Origin: JAYKJB01 sp035284745 [NCBI: Candidatus Sericytochromatia bacterium]
GTDB taxonomy: Bacteria; Cyanobacteriota; Sericytochromatia; S15B-MN24
Length of the DNA stretch: 64,000 nucleotides
Direction: 5' to 3'
Assembly (NCBI GenBank): GCA_035284745.1
Contig: JAYKIL010000024.1
Coordinates: forward strand, 73,324 to 137,323
Positions 40,564-49,422 of the stretch are shown here, one piece after another (within the stretch, counting starts at the first letter, position 1; each line of letters starts with the position of its first letter). Both the position numbers and the translations under genes were made by a program. The notes below the pieces were generated by a model. It was not told where the DNA came from. It did not search any database and saw only the letters and a program-made list of their open reading frames with translations.

Positions 40564-42102
40564 GTGTCCAGTTCAATGGGGAACTTTGAGGAAAGTTTGT
40601 ATCGTCTCGTGGTCGAGACCGCCACGAATTTGCCCGAGGATGTCCGTGCTGCCATACGAGCGGCCCGACAAAGGGAAGATGCCTCGACACGCTCTGCCCT
40701 GGCGTTGGGCACCATTGCCGAAAACATTGATTACGCGGCCAAGGATGTTCTTCCGATTTGTCAGGACACCGGGATGCCCACGTTTTTTGTAAACACCCCG
40801 GTTGGAGTGAATCAGATGACCCTACGGGCGGCCATTCGTTCGGCCGTGGCCCGTGCGACGAAAGATGGCAAATTGCGCCCAAATTCCGTGGATTCTCTGA
40901 CGGGTGCGAACAGTGGAGACAACCTAGGCCCGGGAACGCCGGTCATTCACTTTGAGCAATGGGAGCGAGAAAACATCGAGGTGAAACTGATTCTGAAGGG
41001 AGGGGGGTGTGAAAACAAAAACATCCAGTACTCCTTGCCAGCGGATTTGCCGGGTGTGGGTAAAGCGGGACGAGACTTAGATGGCGTTCGCAAATGCATT
41101 TTGCACGCGGTGCATCAAGCGCAGGGGCAAGGGTGTTCCGCCGGCTTCATTGGCGTGGCCGTGGGGGGCGATCGGACATCGGGCTACGAGTGGGCCAAGC
41201 ATCAATTGTTGCGCCCCGTGGATGACATCAACCCTGACGCGCGCCTGGCGGCGTTGGAAGCCTATGTGATGGAAAAAGCCAATACCTTGGGGGTCGGCAC
41301 GATGGGCTTTGGGGGAGAAGTGACCCTCTTGGGCTGCAAAGTGGGGGTTTTGAACCGTTTGCCGGCCAGTTTCTTTGTGTCGGTCGCCTACAACTGTTGG
41401 GCCTATCGGCGCTTGGGGGTGGACATTCATCCCACGAGCGGGGAAATCCTTCGTTGGCATCATCGCGTGCCGGCAACGGATGCGCCTGCGATGCAAACCG
41501 AGGAAGCGCCCCAGTCCACGGGCCGTCAAATCACCTTGGAGGCCCCGATCTCCGAGGCGCAGATACGAGACTTGCGGGTTGGTGATGTTGTGACCATCAA
41601 TGGCACAATGCACACGGGCCGCGATGCGATCCATAAATACCTGATGGATCACACCCCTCCTGTGTCACTCGAAGGGGGCGTTCTTTATCACTGTGGCCCT
41701 GTGGCCGTGAAAGATGCGAGCGGAAAGTGGAGCATCTTGGCAGCCGGACCCACGACCAGCGTGCGGGAAGAGCCTTATCAGGCTGAAGTCATTCGTAAAT
41801 TTGGTTTGCGGGTTGTGGTTGGTAAGGGGGGCATGGGTGCGAAGACCCTTCAGGGACTTGAAACCCACGGTGCGGTTTATTTGAATGCCATTGGCGGGGC
41901 CGCCCAGTTTTACGCGCGGTGTGTCGAAAAGGTTGAAGGGGTGGACCTTTTGGAATTCGGTATTCCCGAGGCGATGTGGCATTTGAGCGTGAAGGGTTTT
42001 CAGGCCATTGTCACCATGGACAGTCACGGCAACAGCCTGCATGCGCAGGTGGAGCAGACCTCAGAACAGAAACTCGCTGCGCTGGCGTCGGCTGTTTTCT
42101 AA
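40564..42102 (+). CDS. fumA: Class I (iron-sulfur) fumarate hydratase
   Basis: A 512-residue single-chain fumarase with the alpha and beta domains of the two-subunit class fused. Motifs: ICQDTGMPTFFVN (Cys ~66), KGGGCENKN (Cys ~149), GQGCSAGFIGVAVGGDRTSG (Cys ~191), then in the C-terminal domain LRVGDVVTINGTMHTGRDAIHKYL, GGVLYHCGP, GPTTSVREEPYQ and GKGGMGAKTL. Cys residues are the likely 4Fe-4S ligands. GTG 40564 is set by AAGGAG 9 bases upstream. A tartrate dehydratase role is possible but less likely beside the succinate dehydrogenase operon. It ends 7 bases from the convergent MshEN-like gene. Confidence 0.92.
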   Translation: MSSSMGNFEESLYRLVVETATNLPEDVRAAIRAARQREDASTRSALALGTIAENIDYAAKDVLPICQDTGMPTFFVNTPVGVNQMTLRAAIRSAVARATKDGKLRPNSVDSLTGANSGDNLGPGTPVIHFEQWERENIEVKLILKGGGCENKNIQYSLPADLPGVGKAGRDLDGVRKCILHAVHQAQGQGCSAGFIGVAVGGDRTSGYEWAKHQLLRPVDDINPDARLAALEAYVMEKANTLGVGTMGFGGEVTLLGCKVGVLNRLPASFFVSVAYNCWAYRRLGVDIHPTSGEILRWHHRVPATDAPAMQTEEAPQSTGRQITLEAPISEAQIRDLRVGDVVTINGTMHTGRDAIHKYLMDHTPPVSLEGGVLYHCGPVAVKDASGKWSILAAGPTTSVREEPYQAEVIRKFGLRVVVGKGGMGAKTLQGLETHGAVYLNAIGGAAQFYARCVEKVEGVDLLEFGIPEAMWHLSVKGFQAIVTMDSHGNSLHAQVEQTSEQKLAALASAVF

Positions 42103-42109
42103 GGCTGCT

Positions 42110-42496
42110 TCATCCTTCCTCGTGTTGCAATGCCAGGCGACGTTGTTCTTCGAGGACTTGTTGAACCTGCTCAAACGAGCCCAAACCCATTTTAATGATC
42201 AGGTGCCCCAGTAACAGGCCGGTTTTTTCGTGCTCTTCCATGGCGGCATCGAGTTGTTCCGGGGTGATGGTGCCCTTGCGAATGAGAAGCTGCCCCAGTC
42301 GTAAGTCTCGGTATTGTTCTTCAAGCAGATCCTCGAGCTGTTGAAAGGTGAGATGTCCGAGGCTGAATAGCAACTCACCGATGCGGAGAAAAGGTTTTTT
42401 CCGCTGAACATCGAGAGCCTCCTGAAGTTGGTCCTCGGTGATGATGCTGCGGGATAACAACATCGCGCCGAGTCGTTCGTGGCTGGTTTTGCGCAT
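42110..42496 (-). CDS. Stand-alone tandem MshEN-like protein, candidate c-di-GMP receptor
   Basis: A 128-residue soluble protein made almost entirely of four repeats of the 24-residue MshEN half-motif (RLG-x2-LL-x2-G-LL-x4-L-x3-L-x2-Q). They begin at residues 8 (RLGAMLL), 38 (RIGELLF), 66 (RLGQLLI) and 95 (LLGHLII), separated by 6, 4 and 5 residues. Two half-motifs form one c-di-GMP site in MshE, so this protein could bind two ligands. The first repeat has Ser for the second Gly and the fourth has Leu for Arg. It carries no ATPase domain, although the usual host of MshEN is PilB/GspE, so it may be a free regulator. It is minus-strand, convergent with the fumarase gene and divergent from the sdh operon. 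Confidence 0.8.
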   Translation of the reverse strand: MRKTSHERLGAMLLSRSIITEDQLQEALDVQRKKPFLRIGELLFSLGHLTFQQLEDLLEEQYRDLRLGQLLIRKGTITPEQLDAAMEEHEKTGLLLGHLIIKMGLGSFEQVQQVLEEQRRLALQHEEG

Positions 42497-42655
42497 GGCG
42501 GTCTCCTTGAGAACTCTTCAGGGATCTTACCCCATGACGACAGGGGCGTGCGATATTCGTTTTGGGTTGGTCCTTGGGGGTGAATCAGGGCCTTTGCCGG
42601 TGGCCTTGCACTTCCTTTCAAGCCCCAAGAACCCGCGCCCCTTCTTATGTTCAGC

Positions 42656-42684
42656 TTGACGCCTGCTTCTATGCACCCTACAAT
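42656..42684 (+). promoter_or_regulatory. Promoter of the succinate dehydrogenase/fumarate reductase operon
   Basis: TTGACG (42656-42661), a 17-base spacer and TACAAT (42679-42684), matching ten of twelve consensus bases. Transcription would begin near 42691 and leave a ~60-nt leader before the cytochrome b start at 42751. Confidence 0.7.
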
Positions 42685-42750
42685 TCATTCGCACAGACCT
42701 TGCAGGCTTGGGAGTGTCCACGGCACCCTCCCTGAAGACGGAGTAGCGGT

Positions 42751-43599
42751 ATGAATCGTGTAGCACCCTCGATACCTCGATTCGGCGAGACGGATCGCCG
42801 AGATGCGTGGTGGCTGTATCCCTTGATGGTGGCCTCGGGTCTGGGATTTTTTGTCATTTATGCCACCTATGCGGGCTTTTCGAACGCCCATTTTGCCTGG
42901 GGGCCCTATCTGTCCCCATTCTATTCGCCGCTGTTGCCTGTTCCGGCTTGGTTGCCTGGATGGGTAACGCCTGCGATGCTCATTCTCGTTTGGCCGGCCG
43001 GTTTCCGAGCGACCTGTTACTACTACCGGAAGGCATACTACCGGTCGTTTTTCTTCCACCCTCCGGCGTGTGCGGTGGGTGAAGGTCGTCCTCACGGTAA
43101 CTACACGGGTGAAAGGGCGTTTCCTCTCGTACTGCAGAACCTGCACCGGTTCTTTCTGTATGTGGCGATTCTGTTCATCTTTTTGCTGGGCTACGATGCT
43201 TGGCTGGGGTTCAATTTTCCTGTGAACCCAGATGGCTCCGTGGCGCTGAATTATCATCAACTGAGCCACGCCGAAGCGGCAGCGGCCGGGATTAAGACAA
43301 AATTCGGATTTGGGATCGGCAGCTTCATTATGGTTTTGAACGTCGTGTTGCTTTCTGGCTACACGTTCGGCTGCCACTCCTTGCGCCACCTGGTGGGCGG
43401 CAAGCACGATTGCTTCAGTTGTCACGTGGCCGGCGGACCGAATCCGCCTGTGAGTTTCAAGGCTTGGAAGGCGGTTACCTTCTTGAACCAGCGGCACGAG
43501 ATGTTCGCGTGGCTGAGCCTGTTTTCGGTGCTGCTGACGGACTTCTACATCCGAATGGTGTCGATGGGATTTTGGCCGGAACGCTACGTCTTGTTCTAA
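42751..43599 (+). CDS. sdhC: Succinate dehydrogenase/fumarate reductase membrane cytochrome b subunit
   Basis: A 282-residue membrane protein with about five helices, resembling the single-subunit diheme-type anchors in actinobacterial and other soil-type complex II enzymes (Rv0249c-like). Visible helices start at WWLYPLMVASGLGFFVIYATY, LPGWVTPAMLILVWPAG, NLHRFFLYVAILFIFLLGY, FGIGSFIMVLNVVLLSGYTFG and WLSLFSVLLTDFYIRM. The segment CHSLRHLVGGKHDCFSCHV after helix 4 and a His near helix 3 (NLHRFF) are candidates for heme binding. It leads the three-gene operon, followed by the flavoprotein 45 bases later. Confidence 0.85.
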   Translation: MNRVAPSIPRFGETDRRDAWWLYPLMVASGLGFFVIYATYAGFSNAHFAWGPYLSPFYSPLLPVPAWLPGWVTPAMLILVWPAGFRATCYYYRKAYYRSFFFHPPACAVGEGRPHGNYTGERAFPLVLQNLHRFFLYVAILFIFLLGYDAWLGFNFPVNPDGSVALNYHQLSHAEAAAAGIKTKFGFGIGSFIMVLNVVLLSGYTFGCHSLRHLVGGKHDCFSCHVAGGPNPPVSFKAWKAVTFLNQRHEMFAWLSLFSVLLTDFYIRMVSMGFWPERYVLF

Positions 43600-43644
43600 C
43601 CCCATTGGCTGAGCCATTTCAAGTTTGAGCGAAGGTTGAATTTT

Positions 43645-45480
43645 ATGCCTACTAATTACGATGTTCACGAGTATGATGTGCTCGTTATTGGGGCCGGTGG
43701 GGCTGGAATGCGTGCCGCCATCGAGTCCGCCCAAAAAGGGATGCACACGGCCCTGGTGTGCAAGTCGTTGCTTGGAAAAGCCCATACGGTGATGGCCGAG
43801 GGAGGGATGGCGGCGGCACTGGGCAATGTCGAGAAAAAAGACAATTGGAAGGTCCATTTCGTCGACACGATGTTTGGCGGTAAGTTTTTAAATCAGTGGC
43901 GAATGGCCCAATTGCACGCGCAGGAGTCTCCCGACCGCGCCCGTGAGTTGGAGAGTTGGGGTGCGGTTTTTGACCGCACGGACGACGGCCAAATACTGCA
44001 GCGCAACTTCGGGGGGCACGCGTACCCGCGCTTGGCCCACGTGGGGGACCGAACGGGTTTGGAACTGATCCGAACCTTGCAAGAACGTGTCGTGGCCTCG
44101 GGGCGCCATCCTCACACGGCGGAGAAGGAAATCAAGGTGCACATGGAGTGCACGATTTATCGACTCTTGAAGACGGATGGCCGTGTTTCGGGGGCGGTCG
44201 GCTACTGGCGCGAGACGGGCAAACCGATTGTATTTCGCGCGAAGTCCGTCGTCTTGGCGACCGGTGGCTTGGGTAAATGCTATCGGGTGACCTCGAATTC
44301 CTGGGAGGGCACTGGCGATGGCCACGCGTTGGCTTACATGGCAGGTGCTGAATTGATTGATATGGAATTCATTCAGTTCCATCCGACGGGCATGGTGTGG
44401 CCCCCCTCCGTGCGCGGCATTCTGGTAACGGAGGGCGTGCGCGGTGAAGGGGGTGTTCTGAAGAATAACAAAGACGAACGCTTCATGTTTGGCTACATTC
44501 CAGAACTGTACAAAAACCAGACCGCGGATACCCCAGAAGAGGGTGAGAAGTACATTAAGAAAGTGCCGGGTGCCCGGCGTCCGCCAGAGCTTCTTACGCG
44601 GGACGTGGTGGCTCGCGCCATTGTTCGCGAGGTGAAGGAAGGGCGGGGTTCGCCGCACGGAGGGGCTTTCTTGGATATTGCGTCGCGGCTGCCCGCGGAT
44701 CAAATCAAAAAGAAGCTTCCCTCGATGTACCACCAGTTTATGGCGTTGGGTAATTTGGACATTACCCAAGAGCCCATGGAGGTCGGCCCGACGTGTCACT
44801 ACGCGATGGGGGGTGTGCGGGTCAATCCAGAGACCCAGCAATCCAGTGTTCCAGGCTTGTTTGCAGCCGGAGAGGTGGCCGGAGGACTGCACGGCTCGAA
44901 TCGGTTGGGTGGCAATTCTTTGTCTGACCTGGTCGTGTTTGGCAGACGGGCGGGTCTGTACGCTGCGGAATTTGCCCAGAAAAACGGCACGTTGCCGCCG
45001 CTGGACACCAACCAGCTCGAAAGCTGTCTGCAAGAGATGTATGCCCCCTTTGAAAAACCCAAGGGCGAGAATGCCTTTATTGTCACCTCGGCCTTGCAGG
45101 ACACGATGGAAGCCAATGTGGGCATTGCGCGGCAAGAAGAAGAACTGAAGCAAGCCTTGGCAGATATTGCGGGATTGAAAGACCGGGCGGCTGTTCTGGG
45201 GGTGGCCGGAGATTCGCGCTTCAACCCGGGTTGGCATCAAACCATATCACTGGACTTTTTGTTAGTGTGCAGTGAAGCCATCGCGAAGAGCGCATTGGAA
45301 CGGCGGGAAAGCCGCGGTGGTCATATGCGGGTGGATCACTTGGAAACCCTGGACGAGTACGGAACATTCAACCACGTGGTATGGCGGGGGGAGGACGGAC
45401 AAATGCAACTTCGTCGTGAGCCCCTCACCGCGATGCCGGCTGAATTGGCTGCTCTGATTGAGGAGAAGAAAAATGGCTAA
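43645..45480 (+). CDS. sdhA: Succinate dehydrogenase/fumarate reductase flavoprotein subunit
   Basis: A 611-residue catalytic subunit. FAD-binding VIGAGGAGMRAA (14-25), the covalent FAD histidine in KAHTVMAEGG (His ~47), FHPTGMVWPPSVRGILVTEGVRGEGG, then HYAMGGVRVN and GLFAAGEVAGGLHGSNRLGGNSL. The reaction direction (succinate oxidation or fumarate reduction) cannot be read from sequence. ATG 43645 is preferred over the TTG 43636 start as it has AAGG-TTGA upstream. It overlaps sdhB by 8 bases. Confidence 0.95.
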   Translation: MPTNYDVHEYDVLVIGAGGAGMRAAIESAQKGMHTALVCKSLLGKAHTVMAEGGMAAALGNVEKKDNWKVHFVDTMFGGKFLNQWRMAQLHAQESPDRARELESWGAVFDRTDDGQILQRNFGGHAYPRLAHVGDRTGLELIRTLQERVVASGRHPHTAEKEIKVHMECTIYRLLKTDGRVSGAVGYWRETGKPIVFRAKSVVLATGGLGKCYRVTSNSWEGTGDGHALAYMAGAELIDMEFIQFHPTGMVWPPSVRGILVTEGVRGEGGVLKNNKDERFMFGYIPELYKNQTADTPEEGEKYIKKVPGARRPPELLTRDVVARAIVREVKEGRGSPHGGAFLDIASRLPADQIKKKLPSMYHQFMALGNLDITQEPMEVGPTCHYAMGGVRVNPETQQSSVPGLFAAGEVAGGLHGSNRLGGNSLSDLVVFGRRAGLYAAEFAQKNGTLPPLDTNQLESCLQEMYAPFEKPKGENAFIVTSALQDTMEANVGIARQEEELKQALADIAGLKDRAAVLGVAGDSRFNPGWHQTISLDFLLVCSEAIAKSALERRESRGGHMRVDHLETLDEYGTFNHVVWRGEDGQMQLRREPLTAMPAELAALIEEKKNG

Positions 45481-46252
45481 CCACTCCGCAGGTAAGACCG
45501 TCAGCGTCGCGGGCCGCAAGCACGTCTTCAACGTCTGGCGTGGTGACCAAGCCCAGGGTGAATTGGTCGATTATGAAATTGAACTCTCCGAGGGAATGGT
45601 GGTGCTGGATGCGGTCCATCAGATTCAGGCGCAAATCGCACCCGATTTGGCCTGTCGCTGGAATTGTAAGGCCGGTAAATGCGGCTCTTGCAGTGCTGAG
45701 GTGAACGGGAGACCGCGTTTGATGTGCATGACGCGGATGGACCAGGTGATTGATGAAGGGCCCACGACGATTCGCCCGATGAAGGCGTTTCCATTGATCA
45801 AAGACCTTGCCACCGATGTCAGCTTTAACTATCGCACCGCGAAAAAAATTCCAGCGCTCGATCCGAAGCCCAAGGACGATCGTGGTGAATGGACGATGTA
45901 CCAGTATGAAATCGACCGAGTTCAGGAATTTCGGAAGTGCATCGAATGCTATCTGTGCCAAAACACCTGCCACGTTTTGCGGGACCATCAGGAGACGAAC
46001 TTCGCGGGTCCGCGGTTTATCATGCGTGCGGCGCAACTTGAAATGCATCCGATGGACCAGGCTGATCGCATCGAAACGGTCAAGGAAGAACTGGGCATCG
46101 GCTACTGCAACATCAACAAGTGCTGCACCGATGTCTGTCCCGAGGGAATTAACATCACGGACAACGCGATCATTCCGTTGAAAGAACGGGTGGCAGACCG
46201 CTACTATGACCCCGTGAAGGGGCTGTGGGCCAAACTGACGGGAAACAAATAA
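45473..46252 (+). CDS. sdhB: Succinate dehydrogenase/fumarate reductase iron-sulfur subunit
   Basis: A 259-residue subunit that passes electrons between FAD and the membrane. Cys 61, 65, 70, 73 and 85 frame the 2Fe-2S domain (CRWNCKAGKCGSC). Cys 156, 159, 162, 166 (CIECYLCQNTC) and 212, 217/218, 222 (CNINKCCTDVC) bind the 4Fe-4S and 3Fe-4S clusters. ATG 45473 has GAGGAG upstream and overlaps the sdhA stop. It is the last gene of the operon, followed by a large hairpin. Confidence 0.95.
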   Translation: MANHSAGKTVSVAGRKHVFNVWRGDQAQGELVDYEIELSEGMVVLDAVHQIQAQIAPDLACRWNCKAGKCGSCSAEVNGRPRLMCMTRMDQVIDEGPTTIRPMKAFPLIKDLATDVSFNYRTAKKIPALDPKPKDDRGEWTMYQYEIDRVQEFRKCIECYLCQNTCHVLRDHQETNFAGPRFIMRAAQLEMHPMDQADRIETVKEELGIGYCNINKCCTDVCPEGINITDNAIIPLKERVADRYYDPVKGLWAKLTGNK

Positions 46253-46270
46253 CGCAACATTTTCGTTGGG

Positions 46271-46304
46271 CAGGGGACGTGTGAGAACTCTCACAGGTCC
46301 CCTG
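46271..46304 (+). terminator. Long hairpin after sdhB, probable terminator
   Basis: CAGGGGAC and GTCCCCTG (46271-46278, 46297-46304) enclose a second stem TGTGAG/CTCACA around a AACT loop, with a single mismatch between. The following sequence TGACTTTGGTTT is only partly U-rich, so termination may be incomplete. Confidence 0.6.
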
Positions 46305-46314
46305 TGACTTTGGT

Positions 46315-46342
46315 TTGGCAAAAAACGTATGGGTCTTGTTAT
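46315..46342 (+). promoter_or_regulatory. Weak candidate promoter of the FecR-NHL pair
   Basis: TTGGCA (46315-46320), a 16-base spacer and TGTTAT (46337-46342). Each element differs from consensus by one or two bases. It lies between the sdhB hairpin and the FecR start, where a promoter would be expected. Confidence 0.3.
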
Positions 46343-46410
46343 CCTGAAGAGGGGCTTCGTAGGAACCGAGAAATTTTCGGGCTGCGAGACCTTTGACCGG
46401 GAGCCATCCC

Positions 46411-47340
46411 ATGCATTTGACTGATTCCACGATGAAACGTTTTATGGGCACGTGTGCGGCGCTGATGACATTGAGCGGCGTGTGTAGCAACTTGGGCCTG
46501 AACGCTGGTGTGGCACAGGCGGCGGATGGTGCCTTCAATGCGAAGTTGACCAAGGTGCTTCGCCAAGTGGAATGGCAACGCGCGACCACCTCAGTATGGC
46601 AGCCGGCCATACTCAACAATTTACTGCTCCCTGGTGACGCCTTGCGCACAGGGGCGGGCTCTCACGCTGAAATGTTGTACGGCGATGGTTCCGTGACCCG
46701 GATGGGCAGTTTGACCTCCCTGGTTTTGACGGGCGATCGCCGTCGCGAGGTTCGGTTGTCGGCCGGCAAGCTGTGGTTGCAGATTCAAAAGGGGGGGGCG
46801 GGCATGCGAATTCTGACCCCCGGAGCGGTGGCGACGGTAACCGGTACCGAATTATTGGTCGAATTTGATGCTGCGCGCCGGGCGACGGAGGTCACCGTTT
46901 TTGAGGGCAGTGTGAACGTGAACGGTGATGTGGGCGAGTTGGTACGCGTGATGGCAGGAACAACAACACGGGTTCCTCTTCAGTCGCCGGCCGCGGTGCC
47001 CGTTCCGCTCGCACCGAGCAAATTGCAGGAACGCTCAAACCTTTTCAAACCCCTCTCGCTTCAAGACGCGCCGGGTGAGTCTGGTGATGCAAACCCGACG
47101 CAGATGGACTCGAGTCGTGACTCCGCACCCGATAGCGCATTGACACGCCCCGGGCGCCAAGATGGCCAAGAGATGGGGGAAACCTCCGCTCCACCGCCGC
47201 AGGCGCAACCGGTCGAGGCCTCGGGCAATGCGGTTGAAAATCCTAAGCCCGATCTTAAAGGGCAAACGGACAAGTTACTGGACCCGCGGATTCTTAACGG
47301 CTCGCCGACCACCGGAACTGTTCGGGTGATCATCGAATGA
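46411..47340 (+). CDS. Secreted FecR-domain protein
   Basis: A 309-residue exported protein. The signal peptide runs to about residue 37 (MKRFMGTCAALMTLSG, cut after GVAQA). The FecR domain follows (LPGDALRTGAGSHAEMLYGDGSVTRMGSLTSL, then VRLSAGKLWLQIQKGGAGMRILTPGAVATVTGTELLVEF and VFEGSVNVNG). The C-terminal ~110 residues are Pro/Ser/Asp-rich, probably disordered. No anti-sigma cytoplasmic part or sigma gene is nearby, so this is a periplasmic/surface FecR domain and not a FecR signalling protein. ATG 46411 has GGGAG 7 bases upstream. It overlaps the NHL lipoprotein start by 4 bases. Confidence 0.8.
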   Translation: MHLTDSTMKRFMGTCAALMTLSGVCSNLGLNAGVAQAADGAFNAKLTKVLRQVEWQRATTSVWQPAILNNLLLPGDALRTGAGSHAEMLYGDGSVTRMGSLTSLVLTGDRRREVRLSAGKLWLQIQKGGAGMRILTPGAVATVTGTELLVEFDAARRATEVTVFEGSVNVNGDVGELVRVMAGTTTRVPLQSPAAVPVPLAPSKLQERSNLFKPLSLQDAPGESGDANPTQMDSSRDSAPDSALTRPGRQDGQEMGETSAPPPQAQPVEASGNAVENPKPDLKGQTDKLLDPRILNGSPTTGTVRVIIE

Positions 47341-48992
47341 AGACCCCACGCTACGCTCCCGTTATTTTGGCCCTGACCTTCCTGGCACCTTTCTTGCCAG
47401 GTTGTGCGGAGGGGCTCTGGAATCCGACCAAGGGGCGGGTGGCTTTGACGGTAAAATGGCCGCAAAAGTCGGTTGCCTTTCGGATTTTGGCCATTCCTGA
47501 GTCCACCGTGCGGATTGACGTCACGATTCGTGGAGAGGGCATTTCTGAAGATGCTCCTCTAAAAACCAGTTTAACGCCGGACAGCGACGATAATTCGACG
47601 CAATTTATCGACGTTCCCATCGGACCTAAGTTTATTCAAGCCGTGGGTTATGATGCCCAAGAAGCCCTGACGTCGGAAGGGGCGACGGCGATTGCTGTTT
47701 TGCCGAATACGATGGTGGAGGCCCGCTTGGTGATGCAGCCGCTGACGGCGCCGACCCCTGACCCTGAGGCGTCAAATCCGAGCGAGACGCCTGAGCCTGA
47801 ACTTCCACAGCCTGTCGTATCACCCGGTGTCCATCGCATTATTGACACGTATGCAGGCGATGGTCGGGAGGGCGCGCAGGATTCTTACGATCCTTTGGCC
47901 GCCCGTTTTCGGTATCCCCGAAGTCTACTCTACGATGCAGAGGGGCAATTTATTTACGTGTCGGACGCGTGGTATCGCTTGATACGAAAAATTGACCTCA
48001 AAACGGGAGGCGTGACGACCTTCGGCGGTCGGGCAGCCACACCCACAGGGGCTCCGGCAGGGGTCCCTCCGGCACTGGCGGGGGCCGTTTCAGGGGTGCC
48101 GAGTGGGTTGGCCCTTGGGCCGGATGGTTCGTTGTATTTTTGCGACCGAGAAAATCATATGGTCCGTCGCATTACGGCAACTGGCTTGGTGGAGACCGTG
48201 GCCGGGACCGGTCGAATGGGAAATTCGGACGGACCGCTTAACTTTGCGCAATTTGCTTATCCGGCCGATCTCGCGGTCACGCGGGAAGGCGTGGTCTATG
48301 TGGCGGACGCTTACAATAACCGGATTCGCCGGATAGAGAATGGTTCAGTGACGACGATTGCTGGTGAGGGAACGTCTCTCACCGCCGAATTGATGGGCCT
48401 TCGCCTTCCCGCACCGACCCTCAACTTGCCTGTGTCGATCGTACTTTCTGCCGATGGCGGCGCGCTTTTTGTCGGAGAAGGCAAGGGCCATCGCGTATCA
48501 CGTGTTGATGTGCGCACGGGCGAGATCGTCGCGTTTGCGGGCAATGGGGTGATTGGAACCGAGGGGGAGGACGGCCCGGCGACTTCAGCGAATGTCGCGT
48601 TGCCGTTGGCCTTGGCCTTCGATTCACAGGGACAGCTGTTGATTGCGGATGGATGGGCTTTGACCACGGGGGTTGAGACTTTGCTGGGTTCTTCAAGCAG
48701 AGTGTTGCGGGTTGATTCCGAGGGTGGAATTGCCAGACTCGCAGGCGTCAACTCGAAGTCGGCGTACGGTTACTCAGGCGATACCGAAGACGCCCGGCAG
48801 GCGGCTTTGAATAACCCGTCTGGCTTGGCTGTTGATGCAAGTGGTCGAATATTTATCGCAGACAGCTACAACAACAGAATTCGCGTTTTGCGGGCGGTGG
48901 TGAAACCCGAGAACACTGAGGTTGAAGTAGAGGAAACTGACACAGTAGCCACAGATTCGCTGGCCTCTCCGACCGCATTTCGTGCGCGGTAA
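47337..48992 (+). CDS. NHL-repeat lipoprotein
   Basis: A 551-residue lipoprotein with signal MKTPRYAPVILALTFLAPFLPG cut before Cys23. The N-terminal region (~30-140) is a beta-rich domain; a Pro/Glu-rich linker follows, then at least five NHL-type propeller blades (~160-520) with repeats such as VYVADAYNNRIRRI, LYFCDRENHMVRRI and IFIADSYNNRIRVL. NHL propellers bind ligands or proteins; the ligand is unknown. The C-terminal 25 residues are acidic. It is coupled to the FecR-domain gene and so probably acts with it at the cell envelope. Confidence 0.82.
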   Translation: MKTPRYAPVILALTFLAPFLPGCAEGLWNPTKGRVALTVKWPQKSVAFRILAIPESTVRIDVTIRGEGISEDAPLKTSLTPDSDDNSTQFIDVPIGPKFIQAVGYDAQEALTSEGATAIAVLPNTMVEARLVMQPLTAPTPDPEASNPSETPEPELPQPVVSPGVHRIIDTYAGDGREGAQDSYDPLAARFRYPRSLLYDAEGQFIYVSDAWYRLIRKIDLKTGGVTTFGGRAATPTGAPAGVPPALAGAVSGVPSGLALGPDGSLYFCDRENHMVRRITATGLVETVAGTGRMGNSDGPLNFAQFAYPADLAVTREGVVYVADAYNNRIRRIENGSVTTIAGEGTSLTAELMGLRLPAPTLNLPVSIVLSADGGALFVGEGKGHRVSRVDVRTGEIVAFAGNGVIGTEGEDGPATSANVALPLALAFDSQGQLLIADGWALTTGVETLLGSSSRVLRVDSEGGIARLAGVNSKSAYGYSGDTEDARQAALNNPSGLAVDASGRIFIADSYNNRIRVLRAVVKPENTEVEVEETDTVATDSLASPTAFRAR

Positions 48993-49022
48993 GCGAGGGG
49001 CAAAAAGTGAATCCGCGCGATT

Positions 49023-49052
49023 TTGACCCACTCAGTGAGTCCGTGGTATAAA
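49023..49052 (+). promoter_or_regulatory. Promoter of secG
   Basis: TTGACC (49023-49028), an 18-base spacer and TATAAA (49047-49052). The -10 is good. Transcription would begin near 49060 and a CTCGT/ACGAG hairpin would lie in the short leader (49076-49088). Confidence 0.55.
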
Positions 49053-49100
49053 TCGTCATTTGCGAGCGCTATATTCTCGTGAGACGAGGGTGGGTTCTTC

Positions 49101-49337
49101 ATGGTGAATCTTCAATTCGGACTGCAGATTGTGCAGACCATCCTGTCGTTGCTTCTGATTGTGGCTGTGATTTTGCACTCTGCAAAAGGTGAAGGCATCG
49201 GAGCTATCGGCGGCCAAGCTAAGATTTTTGGCAGTCAAAAAGGGGTAGAGGCTGGCCTCAATCGCTTCGCGACCGTCATTGCCGTTTTATGGGGCGTTGT
49301 TTCGCTCCTCATCGCTTACATTTCCTACCACAAGTAA
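49101..49337 (+). CDS. secG: Protein translocase subunit SecG
   Basis: A 78-residue two-helix membrane protein of the SecYEG channel. It has the SecG pattern: helix VQTILSLLLIVAVILHSAKGEG, a Gly-rich loop IGAIGGQAKIFGSQKG, then helix RFATVIAVLWGVVSLLIAYIS. The loop resembles the GxGxxFGG stretch of other SecG. Length is normal. It lies alone between the NHL lipoprotein and the peptide transporter, 85 bases before the latter. Confidence 0.9.
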   Translation: MVNLQFGLQIVQTILSLLLIVAVILHSAKGEGIGAIGGQAKIFGSQKGVEAGLNRFATVIAVLWGVVSLLIAYISYHK

Positions 49338-49422
49338 GTGGGCGTGGAGTTGCGCGGGTTACTTTTGTTGGGGCCGACCTCTGTCGCGGAGGGCGGCTCT
49401 CTTGCTTTCTAGGAGGTTTTTA

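Noticed and set aside
42685-43857. 390-residue minus-strand frame opposite sdhC
   Set aside because: It is a shadow of the cytochrome b gene, with His/Arg/Gln-rich composition and no recognisable fold.
43888-45240. 450-residue minus-strand frame
   Set aside because: It lies entirely antisense to sdhA, whose motifs are unmistakable; long antisense frames are common in this GC-rich codon usage.
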